A DNA stretch of 33,773 nt from Mycolicibacterium septicum DSM 44393 (lineage in GTDB: Bacteria; Actinomycetota; Actinomycetes; Mycobacteriales; Mycobacteriaceae). The notes below the pieces were generated by a model. The model was not told where the DNA came from, did no database searches, and saw only the letters and a program-made list of their open reading frames with translations. The stretch lies in NCBI RefSeq assembly GCF_000455325.1, contig NZ_HG322951.1, positions 3,310,016 to 3,343,788 on the forward strand. Reading direction: 5' to 3'. Shown one piece after another: positions 25,701 to 33,269 of the stretch (its first letter is position 1; every line of letters begins with the position of its first letter). Both the position numbers and the translations under genes were made by a program.

Positions 25701-26171
25701 GGTCTCGGCGACGATGGGCCGCAGCGTGGCGACCGGGGCGCTGGTCTGCATCGGCACCGAGACGGCGCCGAGTTCGATGAGTGCGGTGTCGATCGTGGTG
25801 TAGTCGACACTGGTGAACCCGAGGATGGCGACGCGGTCGCCGGGCTTCACCGGGTGGTTGTGCCAGGCGTTGGTGACGGCCTGGATGCGGTCGCCCAGCT
25901 GGCGGTAGGTGATGGTGTCAAACCGGGGCTGAAGCTCCGCAGTGGTGCGGCCGTCGGCGTCGGTGACGAGTTCCACGGCGCGCTGTCCGAGCGCGGGGCG
26001 GTCGGCGTAACCGGCGAGAACGCCTTTGACGATGGCCGGCAGCCGGAGTTCAGGCTGGGCGACGGCGGCGTTGACGGCGTCGCTGGGACGAGCGTCGGCG
26101 AACTGTGAATCGGTTTCGTACAGCGTTGCGATCCGGCGTTGGAGCCGGTCCTCGCGTGTTTCGGTGGTCAT
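22704..26171 (-). CDS. carboxylic acid reductase, promoter-distal copy (car1)
   Basis: Multidomain enzyme of 1155 residues that reduces carboxylic acids to aldehydes with ATP and NADPH. The adenylation domain (about 1-650) has [11 protein letters not shown] at 247-257, EGYGSTEAG near 405, YRTGD at 479-483 and Lys in GIRKLARP near 597. The carrier domain has LGGDSLSAL with phosphopantetheine Ser670. The reductase domain has [13 protein letters not shown] from 763 and Tyr937/Lys941 in [10 protein letters not shown]. It needs a phosphopantetheinyl transferase, not seen in the window. A GGGGA site precedes ATG 26171. It is a tandem paralogue of the gene at 26346-29840. The natural substrate is unknown; fatty or aromatic acids are both used by family members. 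FadD9-type annotation is the likely database name. Confidence 0.95.
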   Translation of the reverse strand: MTTETREDRLQRRIATLYETDSQFADARPSDAVNAAVAQPELRLPAIVKGVLAGYADRPALGQRAVELVTDADGRTTAELQPRFDTITYRQLGDRIQAVTNAWHNHPVKPGDRVAILGFTSVDYTTIDTALIELGAVSVPMQTSAPVATLRPIVAETEPTVIAASIDFLDDAVELVRSGPAPRRLVVFDYRPQVDAQRETFQAAKTALADTDVVVEPLADVLDRGRSLADAPLFTPGQADPLTMLIYTSGSTGTPKGAMYPESKVANMWQLASKATWDENQAILPAITLNFMPMSHVMGRGILIGTLSSGGTAYFAARSDLSTFLDDLALVRPTQLSFVPRIWDMLFQEYQSRLDRSGGSEDDVLAEVREGLLGGRFVSAMTGSAPISAEMHSWVERLLDMHLLEGYGSTEAGSVFVDGHIQRPPVIDYKLVDVPDLGYFRTDQPHPRGELLVKSEQMFPGYYKRPEITAEMFDEDGYYRTGDIVAELGPDHVEYLDRRNNVLKLSQGEFVAVSKLEAVFGDSPLVRQIFVYGNSARSYLLAVVVPTDPSVSKQAINDSLQDAARAAGLQSYEVPRDFIVETTPFSLENGLLTGIRKLARPNLKAHYGERLEQLYTELAEGQANELSELRRSGADAPVLDTVSRAAGALLGAAASDLAPDAHFTDLGGDSLSALTFSNLLHEIFDVDVPVGVIVSPATDLAGIAGYIEAQRHGSKRPTYASVHGRDATEVHASDLTLDKFLDADALAAAPTLPKAPTEVRTVLLTGATGFLGRYLALEWLERMDLVDGKVIALVRAKSDAEARARLDATFDVGDPKLLAHYQDLAAEHLEVIAGDKGEADLGLDRDTWQRLADDVDLIVDPAALVNHVLPYSQMFDANALGTAELIRIALTTKIKPFVYVSTIGVAGGIKPGEFVEDADIRVISPTRQVDDSYANGYGNSKWAGEVLLREANDLCGLPVSVFRCDMILADTTYSGQLNLPDMFTRLMLSLVATGIAPGSFYLRDADGNRQRAHYDGLPVEFIAEAISTLGVHVTEGFETYHVMNPYDDGLGLDEFVDWLIEAGYPVHRIDDYSEWLQRFDTALRTLPDKQRQASLLPLLHNYQQPSYPLLGAAAPTDRFRAAVQEAKIGPDKDIPHVSPAVIVKYITNLQMLGLL

Positions 26172-26206
26172 ATCGGTCCCCTGAGCAAATCAAAATAACT
26201 ATCGTC

Positions 26207-26223
26207 GGCACGTTCTCCGTGCC
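26207..26223 (-). promoter_or_regulatory. hairpin in the car1 leader
   Basis: GGCACG-TTCTC-CGTGCC is a perfect 6-bp stem with a 5-nt loop (GAGAA on the RNA strand). It lies 36-52 bp upstream of the car1 ATG, between the shared operator and the start. The car2 leader has a GCGC-rich inverted repeat at nearly the same distance, but of unrelated sequence. Confidence 0.4.
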
Positions 26224-26230
26224 TACTGAT

Positions 26231-26255
26231 TACTACGTTAGTAAAACTAATTATA
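26231..26255 (-). promoter_or_regulatory. car1 operator and -10
   Basis: TACTACGTTAGTAAAACTAA (26231-26250) contains the inverted repeat TTAGT-n3-ACTAA and, overlapping it, ACTA-n3-TAGT. On the minus strand it follows directly after a consensus -10, TATAAT (26255-26250), so it would cover the transcription start. Nineteen of 20 bases recur upstream of car2. It lies 60-79 bp before ATG 26171. The size and symmetry suggest a TetR-type repressor, which is not encoded next to it. Confidence 0.66.
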
Positions 26256-26302
26256 TTTCGAGATGCCAGCTCCGGCGGTGCGAGATGCGTCACCCCCGAC
26301 GA

Positions 26303-26340
26303 CGTGCGCTCGCCCCACGACGGTGTGGGACGAGCGCACG
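26303..26340 (-). terminator. terminator-like hairpin after the second car gene
   Basis: CGTGCGCTCGCCCCAC and GTGGGACGAGCGCACG pair over 16 bp around the loop GACGGT. The one mismatch on the plus strand becomes a G-U pair in minus-strand RNA, so the stem is fully paired only in the direction of car transcription. It begins 5 nt after the stop codon at 26346-26348, and no U tract follows. Confidence 0.77.
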
Positions 26341-26345
26341 GGTTC

Positions 26346-29300
26346 TTACAGCAGGCCCAGCTGCTGCAGGTCGGTGATGTACTTGACGATCACGGCCGGG
26401 CTGACATGGGGAATGTCCTTGTCGGGCCCGATCTTGGCTTCCTGCACGGCGGCCCGGAAGTGGTCCGTCGGGGCCAGGGCGCCCAACATCGGCCGCTCGG
26501 GCTGCTGGTAGTTGTGCAGCAGCGGCAGCAGTGAGGCCTGGCGCTGCTTGTCCGGCAGGGCGCGCAGGGTGCTCTCGAAGCGCTGGATCCACTGCGAGTA
26601 GTCGGCGATGCGCTCGATCGGGTAGCCGGCCTCGATCAGCCAGTCGGTGAACTCGTCCATGCCGAGGCCGTCGTCGTAGGGGTTCATCACGTGGTAGGTC
26701 TCGAAGCTCTCCACGGATTGCCCACCCAGCGTCGAGATCGACTCGGCGATGAACTCCACCGGCAGGCCGTCGTAGTGCGAGCGCTGCCGCTTGCCGTCAG
26801 CGTCGAGCTCGTAGAACGAGCCCGGCGCGATACCGCTGGCGACGAGGCTGAACATCATCCGGGTGAACATGTCCGGCAGGTTCAGCTGGCCGGAGTACGT
26901 GGTGTCGGCCAGGATCATGTCGCAACGGAACACCGCCACCGGCAGCCCGCACAGGTCGTTGGCCTCGCGCAGCAGAACCTCGCCGGCCCACTTGCTGTTG
27001 CCGTAGCCGTTGGCGTAGCCGTCGTTGATCTTGCGGACCGCGCTCATCTGCCGGACGTCGACGTTCTCGACGAACTTGCCCGGCTCGATCTGATCGCCCA
27101 CGCCGATGGTCGACACGTAGGTGTACGGCTTGATCTTCGTGGTGAGCGCGATCTTGATCAGCTCGGCGGTGCCGAGGGCGTTGGGCCCGAACAGTTCGCT
27201 GTACGGCAGCACGTGGTTGACCAGTGCGGCCGGATCGACGATCAGGTCGACGTCATCGGCCAGTCGCTGCCAGGTCTGCTGGTCCAGGCCGAGGTTCTCC
27301 TCGCCCTTGTCGCCGGCGATCACCTCGAGGTGGTCGGCGGCCAGATCCTGGTAGTGCGCAAGCAGTTTCGCGTCGCCGCTGTCGAACGTGGCGTCCAGCC
27401 GGGCGCGGGCCTCGGCGTCGGACTTGGCGCGGACCAGGGCGATGACCTTGCCGTCGACCAGGTCCATGCGCTCCAGCCACTCCAGCGCCAGGTAGCGGCC
27501 GAGGAACCCGGTGGCGCCGGTCAGCAGCACGGTGCGCACCTCGCTGCTCGCCTTGGGCAACTTCGGCGCTGCGGCCAGGGTGTCCGCGTCGAGGAACTTG
27601 TCCAGCGTCAGATCGGCGGCACTGACTTCGGCGGCGTGCCGTCCGTGCACCGATGCGAAGGTCGGGCGCTTGGATCCGCTGCGCTGCGTTTCGATGTAGC
27701 CGGCGATGCCTGCCAGATCGTTGGCCGGGCTGACGATCACCCCAACGGGCACATCCACATCGAAGATCTCGCGCAGAAGATTGCCGAAGGTCAACGCCGA
27801 CAACGAATCTCCACCCAGATCGGTGAAGTGGGCATCGGGTCCCAGATCAGACGCGGCAGCGCCCAGCAGGGCGCCGGCAGCCCGGCTCACGGTCTCCAGC
27901 ACCGGGGCGTCGGGGCTCAGCGACCGCAATGCTCGAAGCTCACCGGCCTGCGTCTCGGCCAGTTCGGTGTAGAGCTGCTCCAGCCGCTCGCCGTAGTGCG
28001 CCTTCAGCTTCGGCCAGGCCAGCTTGCGGATGCCGGTCAGCAGGCCGTTCTCCAGGGTGAAAGGTGTTGTCTCGACGACGAAATCACGCGGGATCTCATA
28101 GGACTGCAGGTCCGCGTCCCTGGCGACCTCTTGCAGGGATTCGCTGATCGCCTCTTTCGAAACGCCGGCGTCGGTGGGCACCACCACGGCCAGCAGATAG
28201 GGCTGCGCGCTGTTGCCGTAGACGTAGATCTGTTGCACCAGAGGGCTGTTGCCGAACACCGCCTCCAGCTTGGCCAGCGTCACGAACTCGCCCTGGGCGA
28301 GCTTGAGCACGTTGTTGCGCCGGTCCACGTAGCGCAGCTGGTCCGGGCCGATCTCCGCGACGACGTCGCCGGTGCGGTAGAAGCCGTCCTCGTCGAACAC
28401 CGACGCGGTGACTTCGGGGCGCTTGTAGTAGCCGGGGAACAGATTCTCGGTTTTGATCAGCAACTCGCCGCGCGGGTACGGCTGATCGGTGGCGAAGTAC
28501 CCCAGGTCCGGGACGTCGACCAGCTTGTAGTCGATCACCGGCGGACGCTGGGCCACACCGTCGAAGAGCGCCATCCCGGCCTCGGTCGAGCCGTAGCCCT
28601 CCAGCAGGTGGATACCGAGCATGTCCTGGGTCCAGGTCTTGAGCTCGGCTGAGATGGGCGCCGAGCCCGTCATCGCCGCGACGAACCGTCCGCCGAGGAC
28701 CTGGTCCCGCACCTCGGCCAGCACCTCGGCCTCGACCGTCTCACGGTCCTGGCCGGCATCGGCCAGGCGGTGATCGACCCGGCTCTGGAACTCGCTGTGG
28801 ATCATTTCCCACACGCGCGGAACGAAATTCAGCTCGGTGGGCCGCGTCAGGGCGAGGTCCTCCAGGAGCGTCGACAGATCGCTGCGGGCCGCGAAATAGC
28901 AGGTGCCGCCTGCGGCGAGGGAGGCGTAGAGGATGCCGCGGCCCATCACATGGCTCATCGGCATGAAGCTCAGATTGATCGCAGAGCTGACCGGTCCGAG
29001 CCAGGCCTTGCTGTTGCGCCGCCAGAACTTGCCGACCGAGCTCTGCAGGTACATCGCGCCCTTGGGGGCGCCGGTGCTGCCGGAGGTGTAGATCAGCAAC
29101 GCGAGCGGGTCGGTGCCGTCGGTCTCGGGGGCCGGGGGTGTCGGCAGCTCGCTGCCGCGGGCCACCAGGTCGGCCAGGGTGTCGACCGCGATGGCGCGGC
29201 CGGCCGCGGCCAGCCGCTCGGTGGCCGATGCCACCGCGTCGCGATGGTCATCGATCTCGGGGTGGTAGTCGAAGACGAGCACCTGGGCCGGAGCGTGGGC

Positions 29301-29840
29301 GGTCAGCGCCAGCTCGACGGCATCGGCGAGGTGGTCGACGCTCGCGGCGATGACCCGCGGCTCGGTCTCGGTCACGATCGGTGCCAGCGCCTCGGGCGAG
29401 GAGCTGGTCTGCAGGGGGACCGAGACCGCGCCGATCTGGCTCAGTGCGGTGTCGATCACGGTGTAGTCGGCGCTGGTGAATCCCAGGATGGCGATCCGGT
29501 CGCCGGCCGCGACGCCCGACGCGTGCAAGGCGGCCGCGAGGGCGCGGAGCCGGTCCCAGAGCTCGCCGTAGCTGATGGTGTCGAACCGGGGGAGTAGGCG
29601 CGCAGTGGTCCGACCGGTGGCCGGGTCGGCGACGAACTCGAGGGCGCGTTCTCCGAGCGCGGGCCGCTCGGAGTAGCCCTGCAGGACGGTCTGGACGATT
29701 TCGGGCAGGAGCAGGCCGGGGACGTCGACGGCGGCGGTGACGGTGTCGCTGGGAATCGCGGCGGCGAACTGTGGATCGGTGGCAGTCAGATCGGCGATAC
29801 GGCTCGCCAGTTGCTCATCACGAGTATCAAACGACATCAA
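26346..29840 (-). CDS. carboxylic acid reductase, promoter-proximal copy (car2)
   Basis: A 1164-residue tandem paralogue of the preceding reductase, with the same adenylation-carrier-reductase order. Landmarks are [11 protein letters not shown] at 251-261, EGYGSTEAG near 414, Ser679 in LGGDSLSAL for phosphopantetheine, and the NADPH motif [13 protein letters not shown] followed later by [10 protein letters not shown]. The two copies are much more alike in the carrier and early reductase regions than in the first 250 residues, which suggests different substrate pockets or gene conversion. ATG 29840 is preceded by AAAGAGGG. Its own promoter and terminator suggest independent transcription from car1. 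A FadD9-type name is likely in databases, and its location near gabT matches the M. tuberculosis fadD9 locus. Confidence 0.95.
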   Translation of the reverse strand: MMSFDTRDEQLASRIADLTATDPQFAAAIPSDTVTAAVDVPGLLLPEIVQTVLQGYSERPALGERALEFVADPATGRTTARLLPRFDTISYGELWDRLRALAAALHASGVAAGDRIAILGFTSADYTVIDTALSQIGAVSVPLQTSSSPEALAPIVTETEPRVIAASVDHLADAVELALTAHAPAQVLVFDYHPEIDDHRDAVASATERLAAAGRAIAVDTLADLVARGSELPTPPAPETDGTDPLALLIYTSGSTGAPKGAMYLQSSVGKFWRRNSKAWLGPVSSAINLSFMPMSHVMGRGILYASLAAGGTCYFAARSDLSTLLEDLALTRPTELNFVPRVWEMIHSEFQSRVDHRLADAGQDRETVEAEVLAEVRDQVLGGRFVAAMTGSAPISAELKTWTQDMLGIHLLEGYGSTEAGMALFDGVAQRPPVIDYKLVDVPDLGYFATDQPYPRGELLIKTENLFPGYYKRPEVTASVFDEDGFYRTGDVVAEIGPDQLRYVDRRNNVLKLAQGEFVTLAKLEAVFGNSPLVQQIYVYGNSAQPYLLAVVVPTDAGVSKEAISESLQEVARDADLQSYEIPRDFVVETTPFTLENGLLTGIRKLAWPKLKAHYGERLEQLYTELAETQAGELRALRSLSPDAPVLETVSRAAGALLGAAASDLGPDAHFTDLGGDSLSALTFGNLLREIFDVDVPVGVIVSPANDLAGIAGYIETQRSGSKRPTFASVHGRHAAEVSAADLTLDKFLDADTLAAAPKLPKASSEVRTVLLTGATGFLGRYLALEWLERMDLVDGKVIALVRAKSDAEARARLDATFDSGDAKLLAHYQDLAADHLEVIAGDKGEENLGLDQQTWQRLADDVDLIVDPAALVNHVLPYSELFGPNALGTAELIKIALTTKIKPYTYVSTIGVGDQIEPGKFVENVDVRQMSAVRKINDGYANGYGNSKWAGEVLLREANDLCGLPVAVFRCDMILADTTYSGQLNLPDMFTRMMFSLVASGIAPGSFYELDADGKRQRSHYDGLPVEFIAESISTLGGQSVESFETYHVMNPYDDGLGMDEFTDWLIEAGYPIERIADYSQWIQRFESTLRALPDKQRQASLLPLLHNYQQPERPMLGALAPTDHFRAAVQEAKIGPDKDIPHVSPAVIVKYITDLQQLGLL

Positions 29841-29874
29841 AAACCCTCTTTACAGATAGCTGAAATAATCACCG

Positions 29875-29888
29875 GCGCGACGTTGCGC
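29875..29888 (-). promoter_or_regulatory. inverted repeat in the car2 leader
   Basis: GCGCGACGTTGCGC is an imperfect palindrome (12 of 14 positions symmetric) 35-48 bp upstream of the car2 ATG, between the operator and the start. It occupies the same place as the car1 leader hairpin. It may form a short RNA hairpin or a second protein site; the sequence does not decide. Confidence 0.3.
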
Positions 29889-29896
29889 TAACCAAC

Positions 29897-29921
29897 TACT
29901 ACGTTAGTGAAACTAAACTTA
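29897..29921 (-). promoter_or_regulatory. car2 operator and -10
   Basis: TACTACGTTAGTGAAACTAA (29897-29916) differs from the car1 element at one base and keeps TTAGT-n3-ACTAA. The minus-strand hexamer TAAGTT (29921-29916), of the TAnnnT type, occupies exactly the register that TATAAT has at car1. The element lies 57-76 bp before ATG 29840. Identical placement indicates common control of both reductase genes. Confidence 0.66.
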
Positions 29922-30005
29922 TTTCCGGAAAACCAGCTTCTCAGCTGTCAATGTGCTGTGAGTCTGACCGTTCCTGCGTGCGAGCCGGTGAACGCTGATA
30001 GCCGG

Positions 30006-30641
30006 TCATCGGATGGCTGGAACGGCCGCGCGCGCGGGTATCCGCCCGGCGAGCGCCTCGACCGCGGCAGCGGGATCGGGGACCGCGATCAACAGGTCGC
30101 GACTGGCAGCCAGGGCGCGATCCGATGGGGCGACGCCGCCCACGGCATCGGCCAGATCGAGTAGATGCACGGTGGCTTCCAGCAGCGCGACCTCGGCAAC
30201 CACGCCGAGAGTGGTGCTGCCGACGACCGGATAGCGGATCACCGCCTCGTCGGCGCGCGCCATCTCGGGCCTGCGACGCAGCTCGACTGCTGCCGCGAAG
30301 AACCGGGCCGCCGCTGCCGCAGGACTCAGCGTCGAGGCCTCATGCACGGCCTGTGCGGCGATCCGGTCCGCCGTGGTGTTGGCGACACCGTCAGGTTGGT
30401 TGAAGACGCGCAGCATCTCGGCAGCGTCCGTCACCGCCGGCGGCCCGTCCACCCTGGCCCTGGCCAGTTCGCCGAACGTCGTGGCCTCCGGGCACACATG
30501 GGCGACCAGGGACTGCACGTCCCAGGCCTCGCAGCGGGTGGTGTTGCGCCACTGCGTCGCGGTGAGGTCGGCGCACCGGTGTCCCCACCGTTCCCAGGCG
30601 GCAGCCAACTCATCGCGCAGGGCGTTCCCGACGAGGCGCAT
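30006..30641 (-). CDS. maleylpyruvate isomerase-family (mycothiol-dependent/DinB-like) protein
   Basis: A 211-residue protein of the TIGR03083/MDMPI type, whose characterised relatives are metal-dependent and use mycothiol. The N-terminal four-helix domain contains CEAWDVQSLVAHV, with the first metal-ligand His, and a later E-x3-H pair in LLEATVHLLDLADA supplies the others. FNQPDGVANTTADR and RYPVVGSTTLGVVAEVALLE are further family-like blocks. Isomerase, detoxification or other mycothiol chemistry is possible, and the substrate is unknown. ATG 30641 is preceded by a G-rich GAGGGG. It lies upstream of car2 on the same strand with 165 bp between them, and no clear terminator was found. Confidence 0.78.
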   Translation of the reverse strand: MRLVGNALRDELAAAWERWGHRCADLTATQWRNTTRCEAWDVQSLVAHVCPEATTFGELARARVDGPPAVTDAAEMLRVFNQPDGVANTTADRIAAQAVHEASTLSPAAAAARFFAAAVELRRRPEMARADEAVIRYPVVGSTTLGVVAEVALLEATVHLLDLADAVGGVAPSDRALAASRDLLIAVPDPAAAVEALAGRIPARAAVPAIR

Positions 30642-30708
30642 CCCCTCAGGGTAGGGGCGTTACTGCCACGGAGTTTGGGGTACCCACCGGGGTGTCAAAG
30701 GAGGCATC

Positions 30709-31329
30709 ATGACCGAATTCGATACCCGCGGCAGTCGTCTGCGCATGGCGCGCAGCCGCGGTGCCGCCAGCGGGTTCCTGCTGGTCCTGCTCGGAATCTG
30801 GGGTGCACTGATCCCGTTCGTCGGGCCGTACTTCGACTTCGCCTTCACCCCGGACCAAGCCTGGGTGTGGACGTCGGCGCGCGGCTGGTTGGAGGTGCTT
30901 CCGGGCGCGGTCACGGCGCTGGGTGGTCTGCTCCTCCTGGTGTCGGGTAACCGGGCCACGGCCCATCTCGGCGGATGGCTGGCCGTACTGGGCGGGGCCT
31001 GGTTCGTCGTCGGCCGGGCGCTCGCCGGGCCGTTGGGCATCGGTGACGCCGGGATGCCGATCGCGGTGACCGACGCCAAGCGCGTGTCACTGGAGCTGGC
31101 CTACTTCTCCGGGCTGGGAGCGCTGATCGTGTTCCTCGGCGCCATGGCGGTCGGCCGGTTGTCGGTCCGCAGTGTGCGTGATGTCGAGTACGCGCAACGC
31201 CCCGTCGCCACGGCTGCGTCGGCCGAACCCGTCGCGGTCGCCGACGCGCCGCCGACCGAAGTCACCGCCGCGCCCAAACGCCGGAGCTGGGGCGGACTGT
31301 TCGGTGGACGTCACACCCACGCGCACTAG
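30709..31329 (+). CDS. four-helix membrane protein, unknown function
   Basis: A 206-residue membrane protein with four hydrophobic helices. GFLLVLLGIWGALIPFVGP, VLPGAVTALGGLLLLVSG, GGWLAVLGGAWFVVGRALAG and YFSGLGALIVFLGAMAVG are clear, and the loop between the first and second holds FAFTPDQAWVWTSARGW. The cytoplasmic tail is Ala/Pro/Val-rich and ends in GGRHTHAH, a short His-rich tip. A very strong AAAGGAGG (30697-30704) precedes ATG 30709. The family is known to me only as a conserved actinobacterial membrane protein. It is divergent from the isomerase-like gene and convergent with gabT, with a 4-bp gap. Confidence 0.75.
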   Translation: MTEFDTRGSRLRMARSRGAASGFLLVLLGIWGALIPFVGPYFDFAFTPDQAWVWTSARGWLEVLPGAVTALGGLLLLVSGNRATAHLGGWLAVLGGAWFVVGRALAGPLGIGDAGMPIAVTDAKRVSLELAYFSGLGALIVFLGAMAVGRLSVRSVRDVEYAQRPVATAASAEPVAVADAPPTEVTAAPKRRSWGGLFGGRHTHAH

Positions 31330-31333
31330 TGCG

Positions 31334-32677
31334 TCAGAGGTCCCGCAGGATCAGCTCGAGCACGTCGAGTCCCTCGACGAGCAGTTCGTCGCTGATCGTC
31401 AGCGGCGGCAGGAAGCGCAACACGTTGCCGTAGGTACCGCAGGACAGCACGATCACCCCGGCCGCATGGGCACCGGCGCACAGCGCCTTGGTGAGATCCG
31501 GGTCGGGTGTGGTCGTGCCTGCCTTGACCAGTTCGACGGCGATCATCGCGCCACGGCCGCGCACGTCGCCGATCCGGTCGTCCTCGGCCTGCAACCGGCC
31601 CAGCCGGTCCTTCATCAGCGCTTCGATGTGCTGGGCGCGGGCCACCAGACCGTCGGCCTCGATGGTCTCGATGGTGGCCAGCGCCGCCGCACACGCGATC
31701 GGGTTGCCGCCGTAGGTGCCGCCCAGTCCGGACACGTGCGGCGCGTCCATGATCTCGGCGCGGCCGGTCACTCCGGAAAGGGGCAGACCGTCGGCGATGC
31801 CCTTGGCGGTGCAGATGAGGTCGGGATCGATGCCCTCGTGCTCGCACGCGAACATCGCGCCGGTCCGGGCGAACCCGGTCTGCACCTCGTCGGCGATGAA
31901 CACCACGTTGTTGTCGCGGCACCACCCCAGCAGCGCTGGGAGGAACCCGTCGGCCGGGACGATGAACCCGCCCTCGCCCTGGATGGGTTCGATGATGACC
32001 GCGGCCAGGTTGTCCGCCCCGATCTGCTTCTCCATCACGTCGATGGCCCGCTTGGCCGCGAGCGCGCCGTCGGTGGCCAGCTCCTTGCCGAACTCGGCAT
32101 CGCGGAAGGGATAGGACAGCGGCGCACGGTAGATCTCGGGGGCGAACGGGCCGAAGCCGTGCTTGTAGGGCATGGACTTGGCGGTCAGCGCCATCGTGAG
32201 GTTGGTGCGTCCGTGATAAGCGTGGTCGAAGGCGACGACGGCAGACTTGTGGGTGTAGGACCGGGCGATCTTGACCGCGTTCTCCACGGCCTCCGAACCG
32301 GAGTTGAACAAGGCCGAACGCTTCTCGCCGCGGACCGGCGTCAGCCGGTTGAGGTGCTCGCAGACCGCGACGTACTGCTCATACGGCGTCACCATGAAGC
32401 ACGTGTGGGTGAACTCGGCGGCCTGTGCGGCCACCGCCTCGACCACGCGCGGCGACGAGTTGCCGATGGTGGTGACAGCAATGCCCGAGCCCAGATCGAT
32501 GAGCCGGTTGCCGTCGACGTCCTCGACGATGCCGCCCCCGGCGCGGGCGGCATACACGGGCATGGTGTTGCCCACGCCGCGCGCCACCGCCGCCGTTTTT
32601 CGGCCGATCAACGCCTCAGATCTGGGGCCGGGAATGGTGGTGGCCAGATGGCGACTCTGCTCGGGATGACTCAACAC
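31334..32677 (-). CDS. gabT: 4-aminobutyrate aminotransferase
   Basis: Class III PLP-dependent transaminase converting GABA and 2-oxoglutarate to succinate semialdehyde and glutamate. It is 447 residues long. The PLP lysine is Lys292 in CTAKGIADGLPLSG, and Asp263 in FIADEVQTGFARTG binds the pyridine nitrogen. LFNSGSEAVENAVKIAR and the VVAFDHAYHGRT block are typical. The start is uncertain by one codon: GTG 32677 lies only 2 nt after AGGAGG, whereas TTG 32674 is spaced at 5 nt. A TAGGCT -10 is at 32728-32723. The M. tuberculosis gabT neighbours fadD9 and yajC in the same way. Confidence 0.95.
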   Translation of the reverse strand: MLSHPEQSRHLATTIPGPRSEALIGRKTAAVARGVGNTMPVYAARAGGGIVEDVDGNRLIDLGSGIAVTTIGNSSPRVVEAVAAQAAEFTHTCFMVTPYEQYVAVCEHLNRLTPVRGEKRSALFNSGSEAVENAVKIARSYTHKSAVVAFDHAYHGRTNLTMALTAKSMPYKHGFGPFAPEIYRAPLSYPFRDAEFGKELATDGALAAKRAIDVMEKQIGADNLAAVIIEPIQGEGGFIVPADGFLPALLGWCRDNNVVFIADEVQTGFARTGAMFACEHEGIDPDLICTAKGIADGLPLSGVTGRAEIMDAPHVSGLGGTYGGNPIACAAALATIETIEADGLVARAQHIEALMKDRLGRLQAEDDRIGDVRGRGAMIAVELVKAGTTTPDPDLTKALCAGAHAAGVIVLSCGTYGNVLRFLPPLTISDELLVEGLDVLELILRDL

Positions 32678-32722
32678 TGCCTCCTCGACAGGGAAGGGCG
32701 GCGCCGGAAAGAAGGCGTATTG

Positions 32723-32728
32723 AGCCTA
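32723..32728 (-). promoter_or_regulatory. gabT -10 candidate
   Basis: On the minus strand this reads TAGGCT, a TAnnnT hexamer 46 bp before the GTG start. With the AGGAGG site just before the start it makes a plausible promoter and leader. The 157-bp gap to yajC also holds TATCGT at 32781-32786 on the plus strand, a possible yajC -10; no clear -35 for either was found. Confidence 0.33.
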
Positions 32729-32834
32729 GTCGCGCGGACCGCCAGTCGGCGGCGAATGGGGTGGTCCGGGTCGGCGGCGGTATCGTGGCCTCGGTCGCCC
32801 TGACATCTGACACAACACGAAAGACATAACTGAC

Positions 32835-33197
32835 ATGGATCTCGTCATTTTCCTGCCCCTGCTGATCGTCATGGGCGCGTTTATGTTCTTCGCGTCGCGT
32901 CGTCAGCGCAAGGCCATGCAGGCGACCATCGACCTGCACAACTCGCTGCAGATCGGCGATCGGGTACACACCACCTCGGGCCTGCAGGCCACGATCACCG
33001 GTATCACCGACGACAACGTCGACCTGGAGATCGCCCCCGGCGTCGTCACCACCTGGATGAAGCTCGCCGTGCGCGACCGCATCGAGGAGGACACCGAGGA
33101 CGGCGCGGACGCCGAGGTGGCCAACGCCCCAGCAGCGGCGACCGAACTGACCGAGAGCACCGGTGTCACCGACACCGACGGCCTCAAGAAAGACTGA
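32835..33197 (+). CDS. yajC: preprotein translocase subunit YajC
   Basis: A 120-residue accessory component of the SecDF-YajC membrane complex that aids protein export. One N-terminal helix, DLVIFLPLLIVMGAFMFF (residues 2-19), precedes RRQRKAM, the usual FxxxRRQRK stretch. The soluble part contains LQIGDRVHTTSGLQATI and the DNVDLEIAPGVVTTW strand. The tail is acidic and Ala/Thr-rich. The AAAG-containing region before ATG 32835 is a weak ribosome binding site. secD follows 72 bp later on the same strand. Confidence 0.93.
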   Translation: MDLVIFLPLLIVMGAFMFFASRRQRKAMQATIDLHNSLQIGDRVHTTSGLQATITGITDDNVDLEIAPGVVTTWMKLAVRDRIEEDTEDGADAEVANAPAAATELTESTGVTDTDGLKKD

Positions 33198-33269
33198 CCG
33201 CAGAGCACCCAGGACAAGCACGTACCCTTTGCGGTGCTGACGAACTGATCTCGAGGAGACCCTAGAAAC

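Noticed and set aside
26691..28652. 653-codon open frame antisense to car2 (with a similar one antisense to car1 at 22971-24401)
   Set aside because: Both arise because the car genes are similar and GC-rich. The presence of both reflects sense-strand homology and not independent coding.
30657..30682. SigF-type promoter before the membrane protein at 30709
   Set aside because: GGGGTA at 30677-30682 resembles a SigF -10, but the upstream GTTA-like element is a poor -35 match and the spacing is short.
33204..33238. Hairpin AGCACC/GGTGCT between yajC and secD as a terminator or riboswitch
   Set aside because: The stem is only 6 bp with a 23-nt loop, and the same bases include the candidate secD -10.
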